Part shown: in pieces, positions 18,944-27,731 of the stretch
How the letters are laid out: the number at the start of each line of letters is the position of its first letter
Position numbering within the stretch: the first letter of the stretch is position 1
Origin: Leeuwenhoekiella blandensis MED217
GTDB lineage: Bacteria > Bacteroidota > Bacteroidia > Flavobacteriales > Flavobacteriaceae
Assembly (NCBI RefSeq): GCF_000152985.1
Contig: NZ_CH672395.1
Location: forward strand, 2,246,262-2,310,261
Length of the DNA stretch: 64,000 nt
Reading direction: 5' to 3'
The notes under the pieces: model-generated
What the model saw: only the letters and a program-made list of their open reading frames with translations
The model's database searches: none
Told to the model about the DNA's origin: nothing
Translations under genes and position numbers: made by a program

Positions 18944-19897
18944 TCAATTGAATTTATAGGTTCCGGCTAAAATTGCAAATCGGTGCGGGTCGTTTCCTTT
19001 TATTTCACCTTCGGTATAATTCCATTTTAAACCGATCGTATAGCGTTTCTGCGAAAAGAAAAACCCAACGTGTCCATTTAAAATACTGTGATTTACAAGA
19101 TCGCGGGGAACTACTTTTTCGCCTTGCGCATTTGCATTTTCAATGGTCGCATTAAAAGCAGAAAAATTCATATTGAAACCGGCTTCGAGAAAAAATTCGG
19201 TTTCTCCAGAACCTAAAAGACTTTGTTGGCGCGCCACCGATTTGCCAATAGTATTAAATTGACCAAATCTAAAATAAGCACCTTGCTCAAAAAGGGTAAA
19301 AATGTTTCCGGCAGAAATTCGACTGAAACTGTAAAGATTCAGCCATTTTTCAGTGAAAATATCTTGAGCGTAATTCGCTCGTACATTGAAACCAAACTGA
19401 TTAGGAATCTGCTCTTCCCATTGATCTACAAAAATGTCTCTCGAGAAGTTTTTGTGAATAAAATTCTGTATTTCCCCTGCTTGCACTGCGGGTCCTAAGA
19501 TCCCTAAATCTACTTTCAATTGAAGAAACGCCTTTTTAAATCCGTAGTTATTAGCAAAATCTACATAACCCCAACCAGCATATGGCTGTCTGGTTTTGAC
19601 GATTTGGTAGGTTCGCGCATAATCTGGCGTGTATGCTTGAATGTGCAACCCAATATTCTGACTAAACGCCTCCTTATTTGAAAAAAGCGATGCGAGCATA
19701 CTGGAATTTTGCGGTAGCCAGTTAAAACCCAGATGAATTCCGTAAGTATAATGCCAGTCTGTACGTGTCCCAAAGATCGTAAAATCATTGTCGTGGCCTG
19801 TCAGCACTTCATATTTATAGGCGGGGTCCTGCTGTGCTTTCAGTAGAAAAGAAATCAAAAAAAGCCACAAAGCAATACCGATTTTTACAATCTTCAT
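18944..19897 (-). CDS. LpxR-like lipid A deacylase family outer-membrane protein
   Basis: A 317-residue protein with a signal peptide (cut near KAQQ) and a pattern of alternating aromatic strands ending in Phe/Asn, as in an outer-membrane beta-barrel. The early block NDFTIFG...TDWHYTYG matches the DUF2219/LpxR family, in which LpxR removes the 3'-acyloxyacyl group of lipid A using a conserved Asn/Asp pair and Ca2+. Length matches the family (about 300-320). Its stop abuts the SulP stop. Family assignment is good, but deacylase activity is only known for some members. Confidence 0.8.
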   Translation of the reverse strand: MKIVKIGIALWLFLISFLLKAQQDPAYKYEVLTGHDNDFTIFGTRTDWHYTYGIHLGFNWLPQNSSMLASLFSNKEAFSQNIGLHIQAYTPDYARTYQIVKTRQPYAGWGYVDFANNYGFKKAFLQLKVDLGILGPAVQAGEIQNFIHKNFSRDIFVDQWEEQIPNQFGFNVRANYAQDIFTEKWLNLYSFSRISAGNIFTLFEQGAYFRFGQFNTIGKSVARQQSLLGSGETEFFLEAGFNMNFSAFNATIENANAQGEKVVPRDLVNHSILNGHVGFFFSQKRYTIGLKWNYTEGEIKGNDPHRFAILAGTYKFN

Positions 19898-19996
19898 TGG
19901 TCTAAACTAAACAGTTTTAAATTTAAACACAACCGCTTTCATAAGAATGTCAAGATTTGATTAAATTTAAAAAGCAGGGTTTAATTCATTAAAACT

Positions 19997-20467
19997 ATGT
20001 CACAAGCAGCAGCTCTGGCTCAAAGACTTCAGGAAGTGATTCTTGAGGGTACGTGGATCGCCAATACCAATTTTAAAAAGGAACTCGATAACACCGCACT
20101 TGACGAAGTTTCTATACAAATTAAAACCTACAATACTGTAGCGATTCTTGCGCAACATGTTCATTATTACATCGCAGGTGTAAAGCAGGTTTTTCTTGGT
20201 GGTGAACTCAGCATTAGCGATCGGTTTAGTTTTGATTTTGAGCCTATGCAAAACGATGAAGCGTGGCAAAACTTCTTGGCGCTTTTCTGGAAAGATACCG
20301 AAGAACTCGTCAATTTGATCAAAACCTTAACCAACGATCAATTAGACGCTATTTTTGTAAAAGAAGCCTACGGAAGCTACAAGCGCAATATTGAAGCACT
20401 TATTGAACACAGTTATTATCATTTGGGGCAAATCGTACTCCTGCTAAAAACCGAAGGAACAACGTAA
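19997..20467 (+). CDS. DinB-like four-helix protein (DUF1572 type)
   Basis: A 156-residue, mostly helical protein of the DinB/YfiT-like superfamily. Metal-binding His candidates are seen at HVHYYI (helix 2) and at the C-terminal EHSYYHLGQI, the usual three-His layout of the fold. Members include mycothiol- and bacillithiol-dependent transferases, but most Bacteroidota proteins of this type are uncharacterised. It is followed after 30 nt by the sterol-desaturase-like gene and is probably co-transcribed with it. No signal peptide is seen, so it is cytosolic. Confidence 0.8.
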   Translation: MSQAAALAQRLQEVILEGTWIANTNFKKELDNTALDEVSIQIKTYNTVAILAQHVHYYIAGVKQVFLGGELSISDRFSFDFEPMQNDEAWQNFLALFWKDTEELVNLIKTLTNDQLDAIFVKEAYGSYKRNIEALIEHSYYHLGQIVLLLKTEGTT

Positions 20468-20497
20468 TTTTATAGCACTGAAACCGACTTATAAAAC

Positions 20498-21379
20498 GTG
20501 GATAAATATCTAAAGATTATACAAGATTCCTTTACAGGATATTTTAATTACCTGATTGATGAGATCACCAATCCCGGGTGGACTAATTATTTCTACTGGC
20601 TTCTTGGGCTCTCGTTGCTTGTTTTTGCATTTGAGATCATTATTCCCTGGCGTAAAAAGCAACCAATTTTTAGAAAGGGATTTTGGCTCGATGCGTTTTA
20701 TATGATCTTCAATTTCTTTCTGTTCTCTTTGATTGGTTATAACGCACTCTCCAATGTTGGCGTTGAACTCTTTAATGACTTTTTAGGACTTTTTGGGATA
20801 GATAATTTGGTTGCGATCGAGGTTCAGGACTTTCCGGTTTGGGCGCAACTTTTAATCATGTTTGTTATTGCCGATTTTATTCAATGGAATGTACACCGAA
20901 TGCTACATCGCGTGCCGTGGTTGTGGAAATTTCATCAAGTGCATCACAGTGTAAAAGAAATGGGCTTTGCGGCTCAATTTCGGTTTCATTTTGTGGAGAC
21001 CTTAGTATATAAAAGTGCGCAGTACATTCCGCTGGCGATGATCGGTTTTGGGATCGAACAATTTTTTGTGGTGCATATGTTTTCGGTATTCATCGGTCAT
21101 TTAAACCACGCCAATCTCGATTGGAGTTATGGTCCGCTGGGTTATGTTTTAAACAATCCACGTATGCACATATGGCATCACGCTAAAGCGCTTCCGCCAG
21201 AACATAAATACGGGATGAATTTCGGCTTAAGTCTAAGTATTTGGGACTATCTTTTTGGCACCGCATACATCCCAAAAAGCGGAAAGAATATTGAAATAGG
21301 TTTTGACGGAGATGAGCGCTTCCCGCACGATTTTACGGGACAACTCACCTATCCTTTTAAGGAGCATTCTACCAAATAA
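20498..21379 (+). CDS. Fatty acid hydroxylase / sterol desaturase family membrane protein
   Basis: A 293-residue integral membrane di-iron protein. The His clusters typical of the family are present: HRMLH, HQVHH, then HLNH and WHH in the C-terminal half. About four membrane segments precede and flank them. The start codon is GTG at 20498. Enzymes of this superfamily hydroxylate or desaturate lipids, sterols or carotenoids; the substrate is not evident. A strong terminator (21413-21449) ends the DinB-hydroxylase unit. Confidence 0.88.
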   Translation: MDKYLKIIQDSFTGYFNYLIDEITNPGWTNYFYWLLGLSLLVFAFEIIIPWRKKQPIFRKGFWLDAFYMIFNFFLFSLIGYNALSNVGVELFNDFLGLFGIDNLVAIEVQDFPVWAQLLIMFVIADFIQWNVHRMLHRVPWLWKFHQVHHSVKEMGFAAQFRFHFVETLVYKSAQYIPLAMIGFGIEQFFVVHMFSVFIGHLNHANLDWSYGPLGYVLNNPRMHIWHHAKALPPEHKYGMNFGLSLSIWDYLFGTAYIPKSGKNIEIGFDGDERFPHDFTGQLTYPFKEHSTK

Positions 21380-21412
21380 TTGCAGTTTTAGTATTCAAAA
21401 GCTAGTGTATCA

Positions 21413-21449
21413 AAGGTTACACCCACAAGCTGTAGCCTTTTTTATTTTT
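21413..21449 (+). terminator. Rho-independent terminator
   Basis: Arms AAGGTTACA and TGTAGCCTT (9 pairs with one G-T wobble) surround a 9-nt loop and run into TTTTATTTTT. It ends the hydroxylase transcript and separates it from the MBL/rhodanese gene. Confidence 0.8.
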
Positions 21450-21467
21450 GAGTAAAATTTCAATGCT

Positions 21468-22805
21468 ATGACAATTAAACAATTTGAATACAAACCTTTA
21501 GCCCATTTTTCTTATGCGATTTTAAGTGAAAACAAGATCGCTTTAGTAGACCCGGAACGCGATCCCGCGCAATACTATGCCTTTGCAGAAGAGCATAATG
21601 CGCAAATCGTGGCTGTTTTTGAAACACACCCGCACGCCGATTTTATTTCTTCTCACCTACAAATTCATAAAGAAACGGGCGCTACTATTTATGCGAGTAA
21701 ATTATTAGGCGCAGACTACGCGCACGAGCATTTTGATGATGGTGACCTGGTTGAAATAGGAACTATCAAATTTAAAGCGATAAACACTCCGGGGCACTCT
21801 CCAGATAGCATCACGATAGTCGCTTCCACCGAAAATGAAACCGCTCTTTTTACAGGAGATACTTTATTTATAGGTGATGTAGGTCGTCCTGATCTGCGTG
21901 AGAAAGCAGGAAAAATGAAAGCTAAGCGCATAGACCTTGCAAAGTCTATGTATAAGACGATGACAAGTGCTTACAACGAATTTACCGATGATGCGGTTGT
22001 TTATCCCGCGCACGGAGCAGGTTCGCTTTGCGGAAAAAATATGAGCAGTGATGGCAGCAGCACACTTGGTGAGCAACGTGCTACCAACTGGGCTTTTAAA
22101 GAGCAATCTGAAGAAACTTTTGTAAATCATTTACTGGATTCTCAGCCGTTCATTCCGCATTATTTTGGTTATGATGTGGATATCAATAAAACCGGAGCGC
22201 TAAACTTAAATAGCAGCTTGGCTGATATCCCTTTAAAACTTTATGAAACGCTCCTGAATGGTGATGCATTAGTTATAGATACCCGTTTAGAAGAAGACTT
22301 TAAGAATGGGCATAAGCGGAACAGTTTGAATATTATGGCGACCAAACCAGAGCATAAATTTGAAACCTGGTTGGGTGCGATTGTAAAACCTGAAGAAGAA
22401 TTTTGCCTTGTTTCTAACAGCGCTGCACACGCTGAAACGCTACTCGATCGCGTGAGCAAAATAGGTTATGAGCATCAAGTTAAAATGGTCTATACGCTTG
22501 GTGAACAAGATTGGCTCAAAATGAAGGATTTGGATCTGGAAGATTTCAAGAAAAACACAAAAGCATACACCATTGTTGATATTCGAAATCAAAGTGAAAC
22601 GGAATCCGGCAAATTCTTTGATCACGCCATCACCATCCCACTGAATGAATTGCGCGATCGGTATGAAGAGATTCCGGTAGATAAACCTATTGTGGTGCAC
22701 TGTGCCGGTGGCTATCGTAGCGCTGCCGGAAGCAGTATTTTAGCAATGCATATTGATGAAGTTACCGTCTATGATCTAGGAGATGCAGTAAAAGACTTTC
22801 AATAG
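21468..22805 (+). CDS. MBL-fold hydrolase with two rhodanese domains (persulfide dioxygenase-like)
   Basis: A 445-residue sulfur-metabolism protein. Residues 1-235 are a metallo-beta-lactamase domain with the motif THPHADFISSH and the later FTGDTLF and PAHG, as in ETHE1-type persulfide dioxygenases. Two rhodanese domains follow. The first (about 250-350) has Ser/Asn where the catalytic Cys would be, so it is likely structural; the second has Cys412 in HCAGGYRS and should be active. Oxidation of glutathione or low-molecular-weight persulfide to sulfite is the expected reaction. The gene is close to cydAB on the same strand. Confidence 0.88.
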   Translation: MTIKQFEYKPLAHFSYAILSENKIALVDPERDPAQYYAFAEEHNAQIVAVFETHPHADFISSHLQIHKETGATIYASKLLGADYAHEHFDDGDLVEIGTIKFKAINTPGHSPDSITIVASTENETALFTGDTLFIGDVGRPDLREKAGKMKAKRIDLAKSMYKTMTSAYNEFTDDAVVYPAHGAGSLCGKNMSSDGSSTLGEQRATNWAFKEQSEETFVNHLLDSQPFIPHYFGYDVDINKTGALNLNSSLADIPLKLYETLLNGDALVIDTRLEEDFKNGHKRNSLNIMATKPEHKFETWLGAIVKPEEEFCLVSNSAAHAETLLDRVSKIGYEHQVKMVYTLGEQDWLKMKDLDLEDFKKNTKAYTIVDIRNQSETESGKFFDHAITIPLNELRDRYEEIPVDKPIVVHCAGGYRSAAGSSILAMHIDEVTVYDLGDAVKDFQ

Positions 22806-22812
22806 CATTTAA

Positions 22813-23250
22813 ATGAAAAAGGTATACAATATTTTATTTGTAACACTGCAAATGATAATAATGTGTGCCTTTTTCTTTCCAATAAGCCTTCTTAAATTCA
22901 GATTACCGGAAGCCTTTAACTACGGTGCTTACACCTTTATTGTTTTCGGAATGTTATTCGTTGTCATTGCCCTTTATCAATTACGGCATCAATTATCACC
23001 TTTTCCTAGTCCGCGTAAGAATTCAAGCCTTATAGACTTCGGAATATTTAGATACAGTAGACATCCTATCTATTTTGGAATTTTACTTTCATATTTAAGT
23101 TTATCGATCCTGTTTGAAGATGTATACAAGCTCGTTTTGACAGCTGTTCTTTACCTCTTCTTCTGCTGGAAGTCTACTTTTGAAGAAAACTTACTCGTGG
23201 CGCGCTTTCCCAAATACAAGATTTACAGAAAGAAAACCCCAAGGTTTTAA
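22813..23250 (+). CDS. Isoprenylcysteine carboxyl methyltransferase-like membrane protein
   Basis: A 145-residue protein with three or four membrane segments. The C-terminal half has the ICMT/PEMT signature: RYSRHPIYFG, then a hydrophobic stretch and FEENLLVARFPKYKIY. In this superfamily the RHP...E motifs bind S-adenosylmethionine. Bacterial members methylate unknown lipids or small molecules. It starts 7 nt after the MBL/rhodanese gene, so the two are probably co-transcribed. The substrate is unknown. Confidence 0.85.
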   Translation: MKKVYNILFVTLQMIIMCAFFFPISLLKFRLPEAFNYGAYTFIVFGMLFVVIALYQLRHQLSPFPSPRKNSSLIDFGIFRYSRHPIYFGILLSYLSLSILFEDVYKLVLTAVLYLFFCWKSTFEENLLVARFPKYKIYRKKTPRF

Positions 23251-23348
23251 GTCCTTTTAATTTCAAAAAAAATGAAAGAACTTTAACAAGAAAACCTAGT
23301 GTTTTCAAGCTTTCAACCCAAGATTGGATTGTAAATTTATATCAGAAT

Positions 23349-23367
23349 AAAAGCTTCAAAAGCTTTT
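23349..23367. promoter_or_regulatory. Inverted repeat in the cydA leader
   Basis: Arms AAAAGCTT and AAGCTTTT separated by CAA lie 29-47 nt before the cydA start. This could be an operator or a leader hairpin. No matching known regulator site is recognised. A TAAATTTA element (about 23331-23338) just upstream may be the -7 region. Confidence 0.4.
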
Positions 23368-23395
23368 ACAAATCAACCTCCAAGAACCCGTAAAA

Positions 23396-24778
23396 ATGGA
23401 TGTCGAATTACTCGCCCGAATTCAATTTGCCTTTACAGTAGCCTTTCATTACATCTACCCACCTCTAAGTATCGGAATTGGATTATTGATGGTCATCTTT
23501 GAAAGTCTATATGTAAAAACCAAAAAAGAAGATTACCACATTCTTGCAAAGTTTTGGACTAAAATTTTTGCACTCACATTCGGAATTGGTGTTGTTACCG
23601 GCATTGTAATGGAGTTTGAATTTGGCACCAATTGGGCTACCTATTCGCGTTATGTTGGAGATGTTTTCGGAAGCGCGCTCGCAGCTGAAGGTATTTTTGC
23701 TTTTGCACTTGAAAGTGGTTTTTTAGGCGTGTTACTTTTTGGCTGGAACCGTGTAAAACCTTGGGTTCACTTGGTTTCAACAATCGGCGTATTTTTAGGT
23801 TCTATGTTTTCTGCGATCTGGATCGTAGTCGCAAACAGCTGGCAGCAAACGCCGGCAGGCTACCACATTGTAGGTGAGGGTATGAAAGCCCGCGCAGAGA
23901 TCACCGATTTTTGGGCAATGGTTTTCAATCCGTCGAGTGTAGAGCGTATTTGGCACGTTTGGTTAGGTGCTTTTCTAGCGGGAGTATTCCTAATTCTTAG
24001 TGTACACGCCTACTATATCTTAAAAGGACGTTATGTGAGCATTTCAAAAAAAGCATTTAAGATCACACTTATCATTGCTACTATAACTTCACTCGCTCAA
24101 CTTGTAGCAGGGCACGCATCAGCAGAAGTCGTTGCAGAACATCAACCTGCAAAATTAGCAGCACTTGAAGGACATTATGATGAAAACGCTGCGGCAGATA
24201 TGTATCTTCTGGGTTGGGTAGATCAAGAGAATCAAGAAGTGACCGGTTTAGCAATTCCCGGTGGATTGTCGTTTTTATTAGATCAGGATTTTGAAGCTCC
24301 TGTAACCGGTTTAAATGCGTTCCCCGAAGATGAACGCCCTTCTCAGGTTAATGCTGTTTTTCAGTTTTATCACCTTATGGTTGCCATCGGGATGTTTTTG
24401 ATCGCGCTTACTTTATATGCTTCTTTTTTAATGTGGAAAAAGAAACTGTTTACTAAAAAGTGGTTGCTTTGGGTTTTTGTGTTCACAGCTCTGCTTCCGC
24501 AGATCGCTAATCAAGTAGGCTGGTTCTCTGCAGAAATGGGGCGGCAACCTTGGGTGGTTTACGGCTTACTGCGCACTAACGAAGCCTTTTCTCAAGCGGT
24601 AACGGCTAATCAAGTCTTATTTTCTTTAATCCTATTTTTTGCCGTCTACGCCCTGCTCTTTTTACTTTTTGTTTACTTACTGAATAAAAAAATTAAGCAC
24701 GGACCTTACGAAGAGGCCAATGATGAAGATGACGACAGACCATTAACCAAAGAAATTAGCGAAGTAGTAACAGGATAA
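23396..24778 (+). CDS. cydA: Cytochrome bd ubiquinol oxidase subunit I
   Basis: CydA (460 residues) carries hemes b558, b595 and d of the bd-type terminal oxidase. His18 in FHYIYPP is the expected heme b595 ligand near the N-terminus; RIWHVW and the Met of AIGMFLI are the likely b558 ligands. The conserved GRQPWVVYG block is present. The protein is shorter than the E. coli subunit, as in short-Q-loop CydA. The next gene is cydB 9 nt downstream. The complex sits in the inner membrane and reduces oxygen at low tension. Confidence 0.96.
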   Translation: MDVELLARIQFAFTVAFHYIYPPLSIGIGLLMVIFESLYVKTKKEDYHILAKFWTKIFALTFGIGVVTGIVMEFEFGTNWATYSRYVGDVFGSALAAEGIFAFALESGFLGVLLFGWNRVKPWVHLVSTIGVFLGSMFSAIWIVVANSWQQTPAGYHIVGEGMKARAEITDFWAMVFNPSSVERIWHVWLGAFLAGVFLILSVHAYYILKGRYVSISKKAFKITLIIATITSLAQLVAGHASAEVVAEHQPAKLAALEGHYDENAAADMYLLGWVDQENQEVTGLAIPGGLSFLLDQDFEAPVTGLNAFPEDERPSQVNAVFQFYHLMVAIGMFLIALTLYASFLMWKKKLFTKKWLLWVFVFTALLPQIANQVGWFSAEMGRQPWVVYGLLRTNEAFSQAVTANQVLFSLILFFAVYALLFLLFVYLLNKKIKHGPYEEANDEDDDRPLTKEISEVVTG

Positions 24779-24787
24779 CAGAATAGT

Positions 24788-25825
24788 ATGGAAACAATTT
24801 TAGGTATAGATTATCCCACGTGGTGGTTTTTAGTAATTGGCGGTTTATTCTCAGGATATGCAATTTTAGATGGATTTGATTTTGGTGCAGGTGCTTGGCA
24901 TCTCTTTTTTAAAAAGGAATTGAATCGTCGTATTGCACTTAATGCTGTTGGTCCTGTTTGGGATGGAAACGAAGTTTGGCTCGTGATTGGCGGCGGAGCG
25001 CTATTTGCCGGTTTCCCTGTGATGTACGCGACACTTTTTTCTTCGTTGTATATTCCGTTTATGCTGTTTTTGATCTTCATCATTTTCAGAGCCATTTCAA
25101 TCGAATTTAGAGGAAAAGAAGAAATGCTTTGGTGGCGTAAACTTTGGGATGTTTGTTATAGCATTTCAAGTATAATGCTCGCTTTTTTGCTAGGTGTCGT
25201 TTTAGGAAATGTGCTGCAAGGCTTTGCCATAGGCGAAAATTACCAATATACCGGCTCCGGCTTTTTTGAATTTCTGAATCCGTATGCGATTATGACCGGA
25301 GTAACGACACTTGCGTTGTTTATGGCACACGGAGCCATTTACCTGCTTCTAAAAACCGAAGGAGCGATGTTTGAAAAACTCACCAATCTACTCCAAAAAG
25401 GAATGATCTTTTTTATGGTGAGCTTTGCGATCACTACGCTGTATACACTGCTTTACATTCCGCATTTGTCTGACGACTTTAAAAGTGCTCCTGTTCTATT
25501 TGCGGTACCGGTGCTCACCTTTTTGAGTATTGCAAACGTACCACGATTGGCAAGTAAAAAAAATTACAAACTTGCATTTTTCTTTTCATCGCTAACCATT
25601 AGTTTATTGCTGGTTTTAGTTGCTGTAGAACTTTATCCTAACCTACTCTTTTCTACAGTTGACCCAAAATATAGTATCGATGTTTATGAAGCTGCTTCTT
25701 CTGAGCGTTCTTTAGGGATTATGCTTTTATTTGTAGCCATCGGTGGTCCGCTGGTTTTAGGATATACCTTTTTTGTGTACCGTACCTTTAGAGGAAAAGT
25801 CAAACTTGACGATCATAGTTATTAA
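24788..25825 (+). CDS. cydB: Cytochrome bd ubiquinol oxidase subunit II
   Basis: CydB (345 residues) has eight or nine membrane segments and the usual N-terminal FSGYAILDGFDFGAG and GPVWDGNEVWL blocks. It pairs with CydA to form the oxidase. No cydX-like small gene or cydCD exporter follows; instead a repeat and a terminator lie downstream. Length is normal for the family. A stop at 25823-25825 is followed by the repeat copy B. Confidence 0.96.
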   Translation: METILGIDYPTWWFLVIGGLFSGYAILDGFDFGAGAWHLFFKKELNRRIALNAVGPVWDGNEVWLVIGGGALFAGFPVMYATLFSSLYIPFMLFLIFIIFRAISIEFRGKEEMLWWRKLWDVCYSISSIMLAFLLGVVLGNVLQGFAIGENYQYTGSGFFEFLNPYAIMTGVTTLALFMAHGAIYLLLKTEGAMFEKLTNLLQKGMIFFMVSFAITTLYTLLYIPHLSDDFKSAPVLFAVPVLTFLSIANVPRLASKKNYKLAFFFSSLTISLLLVLVAVELYPNLLFSTVDPKYSIDVYEAASSERSLGIMLLFVAIGGPLVLGYTFFVYRTFRGKVKLDDHSY

Positions 25826-25839
25826 AATAGATAAACATC

Positions 25840-25929
25840 CTGAGGCATTGGTTGAAAACGAATTTTCAATTTCGAGGCATCCCGATAGCTATCGGGATGG
25901 AGTATTATACCCTTTGACGGCGCCAATAA
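25840..25929 (+). repeat. Dispersed intergenic repeat, copy B, with 20-nt palindrome
   Basis: This copy shares block order with copy A at 16964-17037: GGCATTGGTTGAAAA, TCAATTT, GAGTAT, ACCCTTTG and GCCAATAA. Its centre is a perfect palindrome at 25879-25898 whose core is CCCGATAGCTATCGGG. It sits between convergent cydB and the GH30 gene, next to a terminator. Confidence 0.65.
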
Positions 25930-25955
25930 AAAAGCCCCTATAACGGGGCTTTTTT
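25928..25955. terminator. Bidirectional Rho-independent terminator
   Basis: Arms AAAAAAGCCCC and GGGGCTTTTTT form an 11-bp stem with a 6-nt loop, with T-tracts in both directions. It can end both cydAB (plus) and the GH30 gene (minus). Confidence 0.9.
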
Positions 25956-26009
25956 GCTGCTTAAAGTATAAAACACACTTATAATTAACCTTAAACAGTT
26001 TTCTATAGG

Positions 26010-27581
26010 CTAGCTTTTTGTTTCAAGAATTACAGTAACCACAGCCTTTTCAGGGATCTCAAATCCGTTGTTGGTTGTTAGCTCTTTCAGTTCTAGATTA
26101 TGTTCTTCCGAAGTTATGTAGCTACTTGCTTTATAAGATTCGCTATACTTTGATAATGCTACCGCTTTACTTTTTTCGGTATCATTTATAAAAACAAGTA
26201 CTATTTTATCCTTTTCCGGACTTCTAAATGCTGAATACAAAAACTTCTCATCTGGTGTTGACGCTTCAAGCTCCTGAAGATGTATACGCGTATATCCCGG
26301 GCGAATAAATCTACTGTAATTACCAAGCGTCCAGAGCATTTTACTTTCGTAAACAGTTCCATCATTTTTGTTTTTATCGATATAAACCAGACCATCTTTA
26401 TAATCATAGGCTGAGATTGCGGTCCACCAATGCCACGCACTAGCGTTTGCGACGACCAGATCGGTATTGATCACTTTTGCCATATACAATGCTGCGGTCA
26501 TTCCTAAATCTCTACCATTACCTTCGATTTCACCAGCATTATCCCCTAGGATGCAATATTCACTCATCCAGAAATGTAGATCTGAAATTTCATCTATGGC
26601 ACTGTTAAGCTGTTTACGCTGATCTACAAGTCGTGAAAATGGTGAAGTTGTAAAATAACTGTGTGCGGAAACAGCATGATTTACTCGTGCCAAATGACCC
26701 AGATAGTTTTTTGAATTAGTATTAAAAAAGGTTTGAATCACGTTTGCTCTTCCTGATTTGTTTCCGTTTTCAAACAAATAGTTTATTTGAGCGGTTTCAG
26801 GAATATCAATATAGGTGGTGTTAAGATTGCGCCGTTGAAGTTCGTGATCTAAGGCTACAACCAAATCTTTTATCTGATCGTTCCAAAAAGGAGTTCCTTC
26901 TTGACCACCATCTGCCCAATCCCATTGCGGTTCATTTATAGGACTTATATAATTTATATCCAGGCCTATTTTTGAAAAGCCTTCGGTCACATCTGCAAGA
27001 TATTTTGCGAACGCCTTATTTTTAGTGGGATCAAGGTTACTTTGAGCCTTATCGCTGGTATAGGCTTTTCCGTTTCTGGTGAATTGAACCGGCGGACTAT
27101 TAGAAAAAACCAATAGTTGTTCTACACCTCGTTCTTTTGCAGCTTTAGCAAACCAAACTTGTCCGCTTTGCTTGCTCCAATCGTACGTTCCTTCTTGAGT
27201 AAGAAAACTTTCCGCTCTGCGCCATTCGTCGCGAATACCGCTAGATTTTCCTTGCTCTGCACTACCCGCTCCTAAATTAAAGCGCCAAAGACTTAAGCCT
27301 ATTCCTTTAGGATTTCCATCTTGATCATTCTGCGTGCTGAAAAGCAAATCAGCGATTTGTTCTCTTTTTTCTAAAGGCCAATTTTTGCCTACAAATTGCA
27401 CTGACCACGCATCTGACGCACCAAAATTATCGATCTTTTGAAAAGTCGTCTCAGCATCTAAATCTAAATGAATTAAATCTGGTGACTTCTGATCTTCCCT
27501 ATTTGAATGCCAACTTAGCAATGTTAAAACAACAAAGAGGCCGAAAAAAAGAATTCCTATTTTAAAACTTGTGATCTTCAA
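26010..27581 (-). CDS. Glycoside hydrolase family 30
   Basis: A 523-residue GH30-type enzyme with one N-terminal membrane segment or uncleaved signal (residues 8-23). The catalytic pair is visible: acid/base Glu217 in SPINEPQW and nucleophile Glu341 in WMSEYC. A C-terminal beta-sandwich follows the barrel. GH30 includes beta-1,6-galactanases, glucosylceramidases, xylanases and fucosidases; the subfamily is not certain. Next to GH2 and an exo-galactanase-like GH43, a beta-galactan-related target is plausible. A 150-nt gap separates it from the FG-GAP lipoprotein gene upstream. Confidence 0.85.
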   Translation of the reverse strand: MKITSFKIGILFFGLFVVLTLLSWHSNREDQKSPDLIHLDLDAETTFQKIDNFGASDAWSVQFVGKNWPLEKREQIADLLFSTQNDQDGNPKGIGLSLWRFNLGAGSAEQGKSSGIRDEWRRAESFLTQEGTYDWSKQSGQVWFAKAAKERGVEQLLVFSNSPPVQFTRNGKAYTSDKAQSNLDPTKNKAFAKYLADVTEGFSKIGLDINYISPINEPQWDWADGGQEGTPFWNDQIKDLVVALDHELQRRNLNTTYIDIPETAQINYLFENGNKSGRANVIQTFFNTNSKNYLGHLARVNHAVSAHSYFTTSPFSRLVDQRKQLNSAIDEISDLHFWMSEYCILGDNAGEIEGNGRDLGMTAALYMAKVINTDLVVANASAWHWWTAISAYDYKDGLVYIDKNKNDGTVYESKMLWTLGNYSRFIRPGYTRIHLQELEASTPDEKFLYSAFRSPEKDKIVLVFINDTEKSKAVALSKYSESYKASSYITSEEHNLELKELTTNNGFEIPEKAVVTVILETKS

Positions 27582-27731
27582 CTTGTGAATAAAAGCTTCT
27601 GTTAATTAATTGATAACGATTACAATTATCTAACTTTTCTAAGATTATTGCCGTCTACAAAATGCTCTTATTGGAGGTGTAGAACGTTCAAAACATAAAA
27701 TGGAACACTTTTCTACATAAAATCAAAGTGC

